From Affinundibacterium amnicola (GTDB taxonomy: Bacteria > Pseudomonadota > Gammaproteobacteria > Burkholderiales > Burkholderiaceae_D), in the NCBI RefSeq assembly GCF_014284275.1, contig NZ_JACOFU010000001.1, positions 186,001 through 250,000 of the forward strand: DNA of 64,000 nt, in the 5' to 3' direction. Below are positions 38,241 through 47,867 of this stretch, in pieces. The stretch's first letter is position 1. Each line of letters begins with the position of its first letter. Below the pieces are notes generated by a model. The model ran no database searches and was not told the origin of the DNA. It worked only from the letters and a program-made list of their open reading frames with translations. The translations under genes and the position numbers were made by a program.

Positions 38241-39617
38241 TTAATACGGCAAAACCGCATCCGGCTTAACCGCCAAAATCGCTGCTTTCAATGCCGTCTG
38301 AATTCGCAGCAAAGCTTCTGGCGTTTCCGCTTCAAATCGCATCACAATCACTGGTGTTGTGTTCGATGAACGCGCTAAACCGAAACCATCTGGATACTCA
38401 ACCCGTAAGCCATCGATATTAATGATCTCGGTCGAGCCCGGGAAATTCGCGTTCTTTTGCATCTCAGCGATGATGGCAAAATTTTCGCCTTCATTCAACT
38501 TCAACTGCAATTCTGGGGTGCTGGTCGATTGCGGCAAATCATTGAGGGTTGCCGTCATGTCCGCGACTTTACTTAGAATTTCTAGCAAGCGTGCGCCAGC
38601 ATACATACCGTCGTCAAAACCGTACCAGCGGTCTTTGAAGAACACGTGTCCACTCATTTCACCGCCTAAAGGAGAGCCAGTTTCTTTTAACTTGGCTTTG
38701 ACCAGCGAGTGACCAGTTTTCCACATTAATGGAACGCCACTATGGTTCTTAATCCAGCTCGATAAATGACGTGTGCATTTCACGTCATACAAAATCTGTT
38801 CACCTGGATGGCGGCTCAATACGTCAGCGGCAAACAACATCAATTGACGATCTGGGTAAATGATTTGTCCATCTTTCGTCACCACACCGAGGCGGTCACC
38901 ATCACCGTCAAACGCTAAGCCAATTTCTGCATCGCTGGTTTGTAAGCAGCGGATCAGATCTTGTAGGTTTTCTGGATGTGCGGGATCGGGATGATGATTC
39001 GGGAAATTGCCATCAACTTCACAAAATAGTTCTGTGACTTCGCAACCCATCGCACGATATAAATCACCTGCGAATGCACCAGCAACGCCATTGCCGCAAT
39101 CGACGGCAATCTTGATTTTGCGCGTGAGTTTGACGTCACTGACGATGCGCTCCAGATAGGCGGCTTTGATATCGTGGGTGCTGTAAGTTCCGTCACCAAC
39201 AGCGAAGTCTTTTGCGACGATTCTGTCGTACAACCCGAGTATGGTATCGCCATAAATCGCTTCACCCGCCAACACCATTTTGAAACCATTGTAGTCAGGT
39301 GGATTGTGGCTGCCAGTGACCATGATGCCAGATGTCGCACCCAAGACATTGGTACCGAAATACACCATGGGTGTCGCGACTACGCCGAGGTCAATCACGT
39401 TCACGCCAGTGGCCTGCACGCCCATCGCTAAAGCTGCTGTGAGCGAAGGTCCAGATAAACGACCATCACGTCCAATCACGACGGTTTTTTCACCTTTAGC
39501 CAAAGCGGCGCTACCGAAAGCCTGACCAATCGCATAGGCGACGTCAGCGTCTAGGGTTTTATCGATGATGCCGCGAATGTCGTAGGCTTTAAAAATACTT
39601 TTGGAAAGTAGGGACAT
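38241..39617 (-). CDS. Phosphomannomutase/phosphoglucomutase
   Basis: A 458-residue alpha-D-phosphohexomutase of the AlgC/ManB type. It interconverts sugar 1- and 6-phosphates and so supplies glucose 1-phosphate or mannose 1-phosphate for surface polysaccharides. Catalytic Ser103 lies in TGSHNPPDYNG, the metal loop is DGDGDRLGV, the sugar-binding loop is GEMSGHVFFKDRWYG and the phosphate loop is SSNTTPVIVMRFE. Full length. It lies at the end of the O-unit locus and could feed the dTDP-rhamnose genes rfbBACD through glucose 1-phosphate. Confidence 0.9.
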   Translation of the reverse strand: MSLLSKSIFKAYDIRGIIDKTLDADVAYAIGQAFGSAALAKGEKTVVIGRDGRLSGPSLTAALAMGVQATGVNVIDLGVVATPMVYFGTNVLGATSGIMVTGSHNPPDYNGFKMVLAGEAIYGDTILGLYDRIVAKDFAVGDGTYSTHDIKAAYLERIVSDVKLTRKIKIAVDCGNGVAGAFAGDLYRAMGCEVTELFCEVDGNFPNHHPDPAHPENLQDLIRCLQTSDAEIGLAFDGDGDRLGVVTKDGQIIYPDRQLMLFAADVLSRHPGEQILYDVKCTRHLSSWIKNHSGVPLMWKTGHSLVKAKLKETGSPLGGEMSGHVFFKDRWYGFDDGMYAGARLLEILSKVADMTATLNDLPQSTSTPELQLKLNEGENFAIIAEMQKNANFPGSTEIINIDGLRVEYPDGFGLARSSNTTPVIVMRFEAETPEALLRIQTALKAAILAVKPDAVLPY

Positions 39618-39659
39618 AATGTTTTCTATCTAAAAAATGCGAATTAATTTTTAAAGCTT

Positions 39660-39716
39660 TGCCACAGAGGCGCAGAGTTTTTTGAATAAGCATCTCTGCG
39701 TACTTTGCGCCTCAGC
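39660..39716. repeat. CACAGAGGCGCAGAG-type repeat, copy 1
   Basis: CCACAGAGGCGCAGAG (about 39662-39677) can pair with CTCTGCG and GCGCCTC later in the segment. This is a common type of intergenic inverted repeat in proteobacteria; a longer relative is at 52059-52163. It fills the gap between two polysaccharide genes. Confidence 0.6.
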
Positions 39717-39718
39717 GT

Positions 39719-41617
39719 CTAAGCTTTGTCTTTAATCTGCCAAATAAAATCTTCAATACCACACTGAGGTTGATACTCAACCACCAACTGCTGTATCAGG
39801 CTGCGGACTTTTTCATAATCGAAATTGCTGCATGCCTGGTCTAATTCTTCTAAGGCTGCTTGCAAATCTGCCCAAGCTAATTCGGCTTCTTGGGCGCGCA
39901 TGATCAGTGGATGTGTGGTGCGTTCTACGTTGTCACCGATCAGTAATTCTTCATACAGTTTTTCACCCGGACGCAGACCAACTTCACGGATTTCTATCGT
40001 GCCTTCTGGATGTTCTGCCGACTTCACTTCTAAACCGCACAAATGCACCATGCGACGTGCTAAATCAATGATGCGTACAGGTTCGCCCATGTCGAGTACA
40101 AACACGTCACCGCCTTGACCCATAGCTCCGGCTTGTAACACCAATTGCGCGGCTTCAGGGATCGTCATGAAATAACGCGTAATGTCGGCATGGGTCAAAG
40201 TAATCGGCCCACCTTGCATAATTTGTTTGCGAAATAAAGGGACGACCGAGCCAGAAGAGCCTAGCACATTGCCAAATCTGACCATGCAAAATCGTGTCGT
40301 TTGTTGACGGCGCGCATTTGCCTGCAAAATTAATTCGGCTAAGCGCTTCGTCGCACCCATCACATTGGTAGGACGTACAGCTTTATCGGTAGAAATCAAA
40401 ACGAATTGCTTAACGCCTGCATCAATTGCCGCTTGTGCTAATTTGTAGGTGCCGAAGACGTTATTGCGTATGCCTTCGATGGGATTATGTTCGACCAGCG
40501 GCACGTGTTTGTAAGCGGCTGCGTGATATACCGTATCGATTTGAAATCCACGAAAAATCTTGTCTAGTTTTGCGCTATCGTGTATCGATCCCAAGAAAGG
40601 TTTTATGTCGCAGGCCAATTGCAATTGATCTCTTAGCGCAGACAATTCCTGTTCTATCGAATATAGAGAAAATTCCGACATTTCTAAGAGCATCAGGCTC
40701 TTAGGTTTTTGGCGCAAAATCTGACGACATAATTCAGAGCCGATAGAACCGCCAGCACCGCTGACTAGAACGTTTTTATTAGTGATGCACGTCGCCAATA
40801 AAGCTTCATCTGGTTCAACTTGATCGCGGCCTAATAAATCTTCAATCTCAACATCACGAATATCTTGAACCCGTAGTTCGCCGTTGATCAAACTCTTGAT
40901 TGATGGCGTGACTTTGACGCGAACTTTGTAAGCCTCTAAATGATCGAGAATTTGTTTTTGTTTGGCTTTGGAAACGCTGGGCAAGGCGAGCAAAACTTCT
41001 TTGATCCCAAAATTTTTGACTAACTGAGGAATCGCTTCGACTGCGTACACCTTGATGCCAGCAATGGAAGAGCCATGCATCGTAGGATTGTCGTCAATGA
41101 AGGCGATGCAGTCTAGCTCATGTCCAGCGCGCAGCGCATTCGCCAATTGCATGCCTGCAGTGCCTGCGCCATAGATTGCGATTTTTATCGCGTTCGGATT
41201 GCGTCGCAGGCCACCTAAGTAGGTGCGTGCGATTAAGCGACTGGCTCCGACGTAAAGAATCGCGCCTGACCAGTAAGTGACGAACACAACGCGTGAGATA
41301 GCGGTCAACTGCAACATAAAACTCAGAAATGCTAATGCCAATACCGACAGCGTCACACCAATCACGACCACGCTAACCATCTTATGATCAATGTAACGTA
41401 TCACTGCGCGGTATAAACCGATTTTAATAAAGATAGGAATGGCGAACAAAGGTACAGCAGCAATTAACCAGCCATAATGTTTGATTAATTCAATATGGAT
41501 GGTTTCATAGCGCAGAAAAATCGCCAGAACAAAAGCCAGCGGTAAAAAAATCGCATCCACCACGCCAGCAATAATTTGCTTTTGGATGCGCGGAAGATTA
41601 ATTAAGGTTTGCATCAT
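39719..41617 (-). CDS. UDP-sugar 4,6-dehydratase, membrane type (WbpM/PglF/CapD family)
   Basis: A 632-residue membrane-anchored nucleotide-sugar dehydratase. Four N-terminal membrane helices (about 15-125) precede a first Rossmann-like domain (IYGAGTAGMQLA). The catalytic SDR domain has VSGAGGSIGSELCRQIL, AAYKHVPLVE, STDKAVRPTNVMGATKR and RFGNVLGSSGSVVPLF. The family converts UDP-GlcNAc to a 4-keto-6-deoxy sugar, the precursor of QuiNAc or FucNAc. With the next two genes it matches the dehydratase/transferase/4-reductase sets that make an undecaprenyl-linked 6-deoxy-HexNAc. Confidence 0.9.
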   Translation of the reverse strand: MMQTLINLPRIQKQIIAGVVDAIFLPLAFVLAIFLRYETIHIELIKHYGWLIAAVPLFAIPIFIKIGLYRAVIRYIDHKMVSVVVIGVTLSVLALAFLSFMLQLTAISRVVFVTYWSGAILYVGASRLIARTYLGGLRRNPNAIKIAIYGAGTAGMQLANALRAGHELDCIAFIDDNPTMHGSSIAGIKVYAVEAIPQLVKNFGIKEVLLALPSVSKAKQKQILDHLEAYKVRVKVTPSIKSLINGELRVQDIRDVEIEDLLGRDQVEPDEALLATCITNKNVLVSGAGGSIGSELCRQILRQKPKSLMLLEMSEFSLYSIEQELSALRDQLQLACDIKPFLGSIHDSAKLDKIFRGFQIDTVYHAAAYKHVPLVEHNPIEGIRNNVFGTYKLAQAAIDAGVKQFVLISTDKAVRPTNVMGATKRLAELILQANARRQQTTRFCMVRFGNVLGSSGSVVPLFRKQIMQGGPITLTHADITRYFMTIPEAAQLVLQAGAMGQGGDVFVLDMGEPVRIIDLARRMVHLCGLEVKSAEHPEGTIEIREVGLRPGEKLYEELLIGDNVERTTHPLIMRAQEAELAWADLQAALEELDQACSNFDYEKVRSLIQQLVVEYQPQCGIEDFIWQIKDKA

Positions 41618-41668
41618 GATGGGATGGCTGGTTCAAGTTGTTTGTGCCTTCTTGCGTCTTATTGAGTC

Positions 41669-42229
41669 TTAATGGGTAACGCCATCACGCTTAATCACTT
41701 TAAAAAAAGTGCGGAACAAAATTTTGATATCCAGTAACAGCGATTGATGCTGCAAGTAATATGCATCGAGTTCCACTTTCTGCGGAATCGGCAATTCATC
41801 GCGGCCATTGATCTGTGCCCAGCCTGTCAAGCCGGGGACGATGGTGTGAACTTGTTTTTCAGTGCGCAGAGCGATTAAATCAGCTTGATTGTATAAGGCA
41901 GGGCGGGGGCCGACAAAACTCATATCGCCTTTTAGAATACTCCACAGTTGTGGTAATTCATCTAAACTGGATTTGCGTAGAAAAGAGCCGACCGGTGTCA
42001 GATATTGATCGGGATTACTTAACAAGTGAGTTGCCACTGCAGGCGTATCGATCAACATCGAGCGAAATTTCGGCATTTTGAAAATATGATTGTAACGACC
42101 AACGCGATCAGACCAGTAAATGATCGGTCCTTTTGATGTCAGGCGCACCATCAGTGCGACCACGATAAATGGGATCAGTAATATGACAGCGGCCATCAAG
42201 GCAAGTAGTAAATCGGCTAATCGTTTCAT
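41669..42229 (-). CDS. Undecaprenyl-phosphate sugar-1-phosphate transferase (PglC/WreU-like)
   Basis: A 186-residue bacterial sugar transferase of the small monotopic type. It has one N-terminal hydrophobic re-entrant helix ([20 protein letters not shown]), then [19 protein letters not shown] and [13 protein letters not shown]-like [19 protein letters not shown]. The GPRPAL and [13 protein letters not shown] blocks follow. It starts the lipid-linked O-unit by moving a sugar phosphate to undecaprenyl phosphate. The ATG at 42229 is chosen because the longer frame starts at TTG. The likely sugar is the product of its two neighbours. Confidence 0.88.
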   Translation of the reverse strand: MKRLADLLLALMAAVILLIPFIVVALMVRLTSKGPIIYWSDRVGRYNHIFKMPKFRSMLIDTPAVATHLLSNPDQYLTPVGSFLRKSSLDELPQLWSILKGDMSFVGPRPALYNQADLIALRTEKQVHTIVPGLTGWAQINGRDELPIPQKVELDAYYLQHQSLLLDIKILFRTFFKVIKRDGVTH

Positions 42230-42251
42230 TGTGCTAACTCTCAATTTTAAA

Positions 42252-43214
42252 TTATGGTTGCTTGTGGTTCGACATCAGCATGGCGGCACTCTCGCGCAAG
42301 CCTTGTTGCACAGTGTAAGGGGGCATCCATCGCATTTGCTCGCGCGCCTTGCTGCTATCAACTCGCAAAGATTGGCAGAGACGATCGGCAATATTGCTTT
42401 TACCAAGCAAGCGTGCGCCGAATCTAATTACGCTAACAGGGCAGGGCAACAGGCGTGATGGCACCTCTAATGCCTTTGCTGCTTCTTGTAATAATTCTGT
42501 AGTCGATAAATCTTTGCCATCGGAAATGAGAAAGATTTGATTAAAGGCTTGCGGATTTTGCACGCAATGTAAAATGAAATCGCACAAATTCTTAACGAAC
42601 ACAAAACTGCGCTGATTGTGAATGCTAGCTAGAGGAAGGGGAATTTGTTTTTTTACCCAAATCAATAAGCTGAGGAAATTCGCGGCAACACCTTTGCCAT
42701 AAACTAAAGGTGGACGGATGATGGTGATCGCCATGCCTGTGCGCTGACCAAGTTCTAGTAAGGTAGTTTCTGCTTCTTGTTTTGAAATGCCATAGGGATC
42801 GCTGGCTTGCGGGGCATCATCTTCAGTAAATGCAGTGCCGTCTGGTGTTACCTCACCGTTGACTTTGATTGAGCTTAGATAAATGAATTGACTCACTCCG
42901 GCGGCGGCGGCTTGCTCTGCTAATCGTAGGCTACCGTATAAATTCACTTCACGAAACGCAAGCAGTGGGTCTGCGGCGGTATCGTTCATGACATGTACCC
43001 TGGCCGCGCAATGAATGACAGTGTTGACATTTGTCAGATGCGCTTGCCAATCAGTTTTGCTATCGATGCCGCTAATGTGGCTGACCCATGCGTCTGTTGC
43101 TGAGCTCTGAGTTCGCACTGGACAAATGACTTGGCGATTTTGCGCCAATGCCATTTGGAGCAAGTGCGATCCAACAAAGCCTGTTGCGCCAGTGATAAGA
43201 ATTTTATTGTTCAT
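42252..43214 (-). CDS. NAD-dependent sugar epimerase/4-reductase (WbpV/WreQ-like)
   Basis: A 320-residue extended SDR. The NAD site is GATGFVG (9-15) and the catalytic pair is Tyr141-Lys145 in YGISK, with Ser114/115 in YLSSIKV. Related proteins are called UDP-glucose 4-epimerases, but beside a WbpM-type dehydratase they usually reduce the 4-keto sugar to give UDP- or lipid-linked QuiNAc/FucNAc. It sits 22 bases before the transferase gene in the same operon. The choice between epimerase and reductase cannot be made from sequence. Confidence 0.82.
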   Translation of the reverse strand: MNNKILITGATGFVGSHLLQMALAQNRQVICPVRTQSSATDAWVSHISGIDSKTDWQAHLTNVNTVIHCAARVHVMNDTAADPLLAFREVNLYGSLRLAEQAAAAGVSQFIYLSSIKVNGEVTPDGTAFTEDDAPQASDPYGISKQEAETTLLELGQRTGMAITIIRPPLVYGKGVAANFLSLLIWVKKQIPLPLASIHNQRSFVFVKNLCDFILHCVQNPQAFNQIFLISDGKDLSTTELLQEAAKALEVPSRLLPCPVSVIRFGARLLGKSNIADRLCQSLRVDSSKAREQMRWMPPYTVQQGLRESAAMLMSNHKQP

Positions 43215-43224
43215 ATTGCGACAA

Positions 43225-44037
43225 CTAGCTTGTAGAGTCTTGCGAGCGTTTGCCTGAATAGACGGAGCTCAGACGCAGATAACGACGCAATAAAAATTTT
43301 GAAAAGCTGTGAAAGAACCAGCGCGCATGCTGAGAAAAGATATTCCGGTTTTTATGCGCAGCGGTATGAATCGCTTTTAAGTGTGGATAATAATGTACCG
43401 CCTGGTTGTGATAACGACGCGCGCGATAACAAATATCCACATCTTCAAAGTACATAAAATAGCTGGGATCAAATCCCCCCAGTGCCTGATAAAGCGCTGG
43501 TTTGAATGCTAAAAAAGCGCCAGAAGCCCATTCGACAGGGATATCGTCCACTGCAGCGGCGATGCTCTCTTTATCGTAGGTTTCGCTAAACGTGTTCACG
43601 AGCGGCATTTTGATAATCGATAACATGCCAGGAAAATGCCGGATGTTTTTGTCTGGGATGCTCATTGCCTGATCTCGATACAGATTGAGTGTGGCGATGG
43701 CATGCGCCGATTGCTGCATCTTTTCTGTCAGGGCGAACACCGTTTCTGGTGTGACGGTGATGTCCGGATTCATCACCAGAAAAAAATCTTGTGCTTGGAA
43801 GCCAGATTGTTTTTGAATTAAGTCAAACAGGTAATTATTGTTTTCACCAAAGCCTAAACCCGCATCTGCATCTGTGTAGAACACTTGATGCTGTTCGCAA
43901 TAAGCTTTTAGAGTAGCGGCAGGCCGATTATCTTTAATCCAGATTTTCAGATGTGCACGCTCTTTCAGCAGTCCACCTAACTGACTGTTGATCAGAAGTT
44001 CTTCATGCCCATGACTGATAATAGCAACATGAATCAT
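43225..44037 (-). CDS. Family 2 glycosyltransferase, probable rhamnosyltransferase
   Basis: A 270-residue GT2 enzyme. It starts MIHVAIISHGHEELL and has the acceptor/nucleotide stretch DAGLGFGENNNYLF, the DXD-like LVMNPDITV and the catalytic-base region GGFDPSYFMYFEDVDICYRARR. This is the WbbL-like group that uses dTDP-L-rhamnose, which fits the complete rfb set in the same operon. It is the only sugar-adding transferase in the locus besides the priming enzyme. Confidence 0.82.
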   Translation of the reverse strand: MIHVAIISHGHEELLINSQLGGLLKERAHLKIWIKDNRPAATLKAYCEQHQVFYTDADAGLGFGENNNYLFDLIQKQSGFQAQDFFLVMNPDITVTPETVFALTEKMQQSAHAIATLNLYRDQAMSIPDKNIRHFPGMLSIIKMPLVNTFSETYDKESIAAAVDDIPVEWASGAFLAFKPALYQALGGFDPSYFMYFEDVDICYRARRYHNQAVHYYPHLKAIHTAAHKNRNIFSQHARWFFHSFSKFLLRRYLRLSSVYSGKRSQDSTS

Positions 44038-44086
44038 GCAGGCAATCTCACCGAATTTGATGATCTATTACTTGTATTTGTCTGCA

Positions 44087-45421
44087 TCATGATGGTGCGC
44101 ATTCTTGATCCTGCAAAGTTGGTTTGAACAGACGTCGTGCTGCAAAATGTAAAAGTACCCAATCCACACTAACCCGACAGACCCAAGCAAAGGCCGCGCC
44201 AATTAAACCAAATTGTTTGGTTAGCAGCACTAGCAACGCCATATAAAAAAACAATTCAAATATATGGAACAGTGCGGTCGTCTTGGTATTTCCTGTTGCG
44301 TGCAGCAGGGTATATGGTACTACAGCGATGCCGTTAATAAAGGTGCCAAATACTAAAACTACCGTAATTGGAAACGCTTTTTGTGCAAACTCCGGCGAAA
44401 TCCACCATGAGAAGCCAGGATAGGCGACCAGTAAAGTTAACAGACATAGTCCTGCCATAATTTTGACCATACGGCGTAAATTGGTGGAGTAAGACTGATG
44501 TAAGTCTGTGCGAGAAGCGATGGTGGCAAATACAGGCATTAAAGCCCCACAAATCGCAATCGGAATCATTAACAAGCGCATCAAACCTTCTTGCGGAATC
44601 GCATATTCCGATAACTTATCCGCACCAACTAAAGCGCTAACAAAAAAACGATCACCATAGACCATGAGCGGGCTAACTATGCCCGTCACCGTAACCCAAA
44701 AACCATAAGAGACTAATTGACGGATTTGTAGCTTTATACCGCCCAAATTTTGTTTGACCTCGACTAGTTTATTGCGGATAAACAGATAATGTTTTAGCTG
44801 TATCGCGCCATAAATAACGGTGACAAATCTAGCGAGCACCAGATAAATGGTGATTTTCCATAGGCTGTTTCCATGCAACATGATCGATAAAGCAGGCAGA
44901 ATAAACATACAAAATCCTAAAAAGATTTTGTTGATGTTCGATTCTTTGAATTGTCCCAAACCCTCAAGTGCACCACGCATGCCGCTGGTAAGTGTTGCGG
45001 GTATGACACCTAAGGCAGTGATTTGTAAAGCAAGCTTGGTTTCGTGTTGCCAGGCAGGTGTAATTTTTAACCAATCATGTGCCAACGGATAGGCGAAACC
45101 CATAATCAATAAAAAGCCTAATATTCCGGTGACTGCGGTGAGTAATAGCCCAGCATTTAAAATAGTATGAATCGCGTATCGGCGCTGATCTAAAGTCGCA
45201 TCTAGCATCGCTGTTTGTAAGCGACTTACTTCATAAGTTAAGGCGCGTCCTGCACCAAAGTCAAAGAAATTGAAATAACCGATCAATGCCCATATTAAAG
45301 TGAGCACACCAAATCCTTCAGCCCCTAATTCCTTCAAGGTGTAAGGAATGCAGACCGCAGCCGCAAGCAAGGGCGAGCCACTGCCAATCAGGTTCCAGAT
45401 GGTGTTTTTCTTGAGCGACAT
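44087..45421 (-). CDS. wzx: O-unit flippase Wzx
   Basis: A 444-residue polytopic membrane protein with about 12 hydrophobic helices, matching the Polysacc_synt flippase family. The beginning SLKKNTIWNLIGSGSPLLAAA and GAEGFGVLTLIWALIGYFNFFDFGAGRALTYEVSR are typical of Wzx proteins. It would move the lipid-linked O-unit across the inner membrane. Its start is 1 base from the end of rfbD, so it is part of the same operon. Confidence 0.88.
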   Translation of the reverse strand: MSLKKNTIWNLIGSGSPLLAAAVCIPYTLKELGAEGFGVLTLIWALIGYFNFFDFGAGRALTYEVSRLQTAMLDATLDQRRYAIHTILNAGLLLTAVTGILGFLLIMGFAYPLAHDWLKITPAWQHETKLALQITALGVIPATLTSGMRGALEGLGQFKESNINKIFLGFCMFILPALSIMLHGNSLWKITIYLVLARFVTVIYGAIQLKHYLFIRNKLVEVKQNLGGIKLQIRQLVSYGFWVTVTGIVSPLMVYGDRFFVSALVGADKLSEYAIPQEGLMRLLMIPIAICGALMPVFATIASRTDLHQSYSTNLRRMVKIMAGLCLLTLLVAYPGFSWWISPEFAQKAFPITVVLVFGTFINGIAVVPYTLLHATGNTKTTALFHIFELFFYMALLVLLTKQFGLIGAAFAWVCRVSVDWVLLHFAARRLFKPTLQDQECAPS

Positions 45422-45422
45422 A

Positions 45423-46364
45423 CTAGACGTTAGCGTCCGCTAATTTTAATGACGCCATATTTTGCAGACAGCTTTGTAAAGCCAGATCCCAATTTTGAAT
45501 GTCAATACCAAAATTCTGGCTTAACTTAGTTTTATCAAGACAGGAGTTTTGTGGTCTTTGTGCTGGGGTAGGGTAAGCTGAACTCGGTATTCCTTGTATC
45601 GTTGGCAGAGGTGCGTTTAACAGACCAAGTTGCGCTGCATGCGTCACGATATGCTGACTAAATTCACACCAATTAGTAAATCCGCTTGGTGTTAAGTGAT
45701 AGATGCCTTGATGAGCTTGCCACCATGTTGCTGGCGTCTCTGCTTGTTGCAATTGCAGAAGAATTTGTTTGACTGCATTACTCAAAAACAAAGTCGAACT
45801 TGGTGTTCCCCATTGATCGTTAACGATATTGAGTTCGGTTTTTTCTTTCGCTAAACGTAAAATTGTCAGCAAAAAGTTTTTGCCGAAATCGGAATACACC
45901 CAACTGGTGCGAAAAATTAAATGCGCGCATCCGCTATTTACAACTGCTTGTTCGCCGGCCAATTTACTAGCGCCATAAACATTGAGGGGGGCGCAAATAT
46001 CCTCTTCGGAATAGGGAATACGCTCACCATTGGCTGTTCCTTTACTTCCATCAAACACATAGTCAGTCGAAAAATGGATTAAGCCTATGCCAAGGCGCTT
46101 CGCTTCTTGTGCCAAAATGTCTGGTGCTTCCGCATTGATGGAATAAGCCAGTTCACTTTCTCTTTCCGCCTGATCGACCGCCGTATAGGCGGCAGGATGA
46201 ATGATTAAATCTGGCTTGCATTGTTGAATATAGGGGGCAATCGATGCAAGATCAGACAGATCCAACTCCGCGCGCTGTGGCGTAATGAGCTCGCCAAAGT
46301 CGCTCAAGGCTTTTGCCAAACTACGACCGAGCTGACCACTGGTTCCCGTCAACAATATCCTCAT
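45423..46364 (-). CDS. rfbD: dTDP-4-dehydrorhamnose reductase
   Basis: A 313-residue SDR that catalyses the last step of dTDP-L-rhamnose synthesis. It has MRILLTGTSGQLGRSL (NADPH site), HFSTDYVFDGSKG and the YGASKLAGE Tyr/Lys pair. The RTSWVYSDFGKNFLLTILR stretch follows. Full length. It overlaps rfbC by 4 bases. Gene order rfbB-A-C-D on the minus strand is a complete pathway. Confidence 0.95.
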   Translation of the reverse strand: MRILLTGTSGQLGRSLAKALSDFGELITPQRAELDLSDLASIAPYIQQCKPDLIIHPAAYTAVDQAERESELAYSINAEAPDILAQEAKRLGIGLIHFSTDYVFDGSKGTANGERIPYSEEDICAPLNVYGASKLAGEQAVVNSGCAHLIFRTSWVYSDFGKNFLLTILRLAKEKTELNIVNDQWGTPSSTLFLSNAVKQILLQLQQAETPATWWQAHQGIYHLTPSGFTNWCEFSQHIVTHAAQLGLLNAPLPTIQGIPSSAYPTPAQRPQNSCLDKTKLSQNFGIDIQNWDLALQSCLQNMASLKLADANV

Positions 46365-46918
46365 GCGAAAACCTCAGCGTCAGCCAATAATTTACCTAGC
46401 TGATCTTTACCCGACAAGGATGGACTTCCATTGACGATACCACCTAGCGGCCAATTGATCGCCAATGCTGGATCATTCCATAGCAGGCAACGCTCATGTT
46501 CCGGCGCCCAATAGTCTGTCGTTTTATAAAGAAATTCGGCATATTCACTGGTGACGATAAAACCATGCGCAAAGCCTGGTGGAATCCACATTTGACGAGA
46601 ATTGCTTGCGGATAAGACAGCCGAAGTCCATTTGCCAAAATTTGGCGAGCTGCGACGTACATCAACTGCAACGTCGAATACTTCGCCGGCAATCACGCGC
46701 ACCAATTTACCTTGTGCTTGTTGAATCTGGTAATGCAATCCACGTAGAACACCTTTTGCAGAACGGGAATGATTATCTTGTACAAATTCGGTGTTCACAC
46801 CAGTACGAGCGGCAAAAGTTTTTGCATTAAAACTTTCATAAAAAAAGCCGCGTTCGTCCCCAAATACTTTGGGTTCTAAAATCAAGACTTCGGGTAAATC
46901 AGTTTGAATAATATTCAT
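46361..46918 (-). CDS. rfbC: dTDP-4-dehydrorhamnose 3,5-epimerase
   Basis: A 185-residue cupin-fold epimerase. Visible are PKVFGDERGFFYESFN, the catalytic-His region VLRGLHYQIQQAQGKLVRV and PPGFAHGFIVTSEYAEFLYKTT with its Tyr. Length and start match the family. It lies 20 bases after rfbA and overlaps rfbD by 4 bases. Confidence 0.96.
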   Translation of the reverse strand: MNIIQTDLPEVLILEPKVFGDERGFFYESFNAKTFAARTGVNTEFVQDNHSRSAKGVLRGLHYQIQQAQGKLVRVIAGEVFDVAVDVRRSSPNFGKWTSAVLSASNSRQMWIPPGFAHGFIVTSEYAEFLYKTTDYWAPEHERCLLWNDPALAINWPLGGIVNGSPSLSGKDQLGKLLADAEVFA

Positions 46919-46938
46919 GGCAAGTGTTTCGCGGATCT

Positions 46939-47829
46939 TTAAAAGCTTTTGTGATTCAGCAGGCGCAATAAGTATTGGCCGTATTCATTTTTCTTCAAGG
47001 GCTGGGCTAAATCTTCTAATTGGCTTGGGCTGATGTAGCCTTTACGGAAGGCAATTTCTTCAGGACAAGCGACTTTTAAGCCCTGACGTTTTTCTATTGT
47101 CGCGATAAATTGACCCGCTTCCAATAAGGAATCGTGCGTGCCAGTATCTAGCCACGCCATACCGCGACCCATCAATTCAACTTTGAGTTGGCCTTGCTGT
47201 AAATAGACGTTATTCACATCGGTGATCTCTAATTCACCGCGCGCTGATGGTTTGATATTTGCCGCGATATCGCAGATTTGCTGATCGTAAAAATACAGAC
47301 CAGTCACTGCGTAATTGGATTTGGGTTTGAGTGGTTTTTCTTCTATGCTCAAGGCATTACGTTGATCGTCAAAATCCACCACACCGTAGCGTTCAGGATC
47401 ATGCACGTGGTAAGCAAAGACGGTAGCGCCTTCTTGATTGTTATCCGCACTACGCAGCATCGCTTCAAACTCATGACCATAGTAAATATTGTCACCCAAA
47501 ATTAAGGCAGACGGCGAGTTGCCGACAAATTCTTTGCCAATAATGAAGGCCTGCGCCAAGCCATCAGGTGAAGGTTGCACAGCATAACTGAGGTTGATGC
47601 CCCACTGCGAACCATCGCCGAGTAATTCTTGAAAACGTGGCGTATCTTGCGGCGTCGAGATGATGAGAATGTCGCGCATACCGGCTAGCATCAAGGATGT
47701 CAGCGGATAATAAATCATTGGTTTATCGTAAATCGGTAGCAATTGCTTCGATACTGATTTCGTCACTGGATACAAGCGAGTACCGGAACCGCCAGCCAGA
47801 ATAATGCCTTTGCGTTGAATTTGTGCCAT
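46939..47829 (-). CDS. rfbA: Glucose-1-phosphate thymidylyltransferase
   Basis: A 296-residue nucleotidyltransferase that makes dTDP-glucose from dTTP and glucose 1-phosphate. It has the N-terminal loop [31 protein letters not shown] and [10 protein letters not shown]. The late [18 protein letters not shown] is also present. Full length. It is the first committed step for the rhamnose genes around it. Confidence 0.97.
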   Translation of the reverse strand: MAQIQRKGIILAGGSGTRLYPVTKSVSKQLLPIYDKPMIYYPLTSLMLAGMRDILIISTPQDTPRFQELLGDGSQWGINLSYAVQPSPDGLAQAFIIGKEFVGNSPSALILGDNIYYGHEFEAMLRSADNNQEGATVFAYHVHDPERYGVVDFDDQRNALSIEEKPLKPKSNYAVTGLYFYDQQICDIAANIKPSARGELEITDVNNVYLQQGQLKVELMGRGMAWLDTGTHDSLLEAGQFIATIEKRQGLKVACPEEIAFRKGYISPSQLEDLAQPLKKNEYGQYLLRLLNHKSF

Positions 47830-47867
47830 GTTTTTCTCTTGTTTTCTTATGAATTTTTTTATGTGAA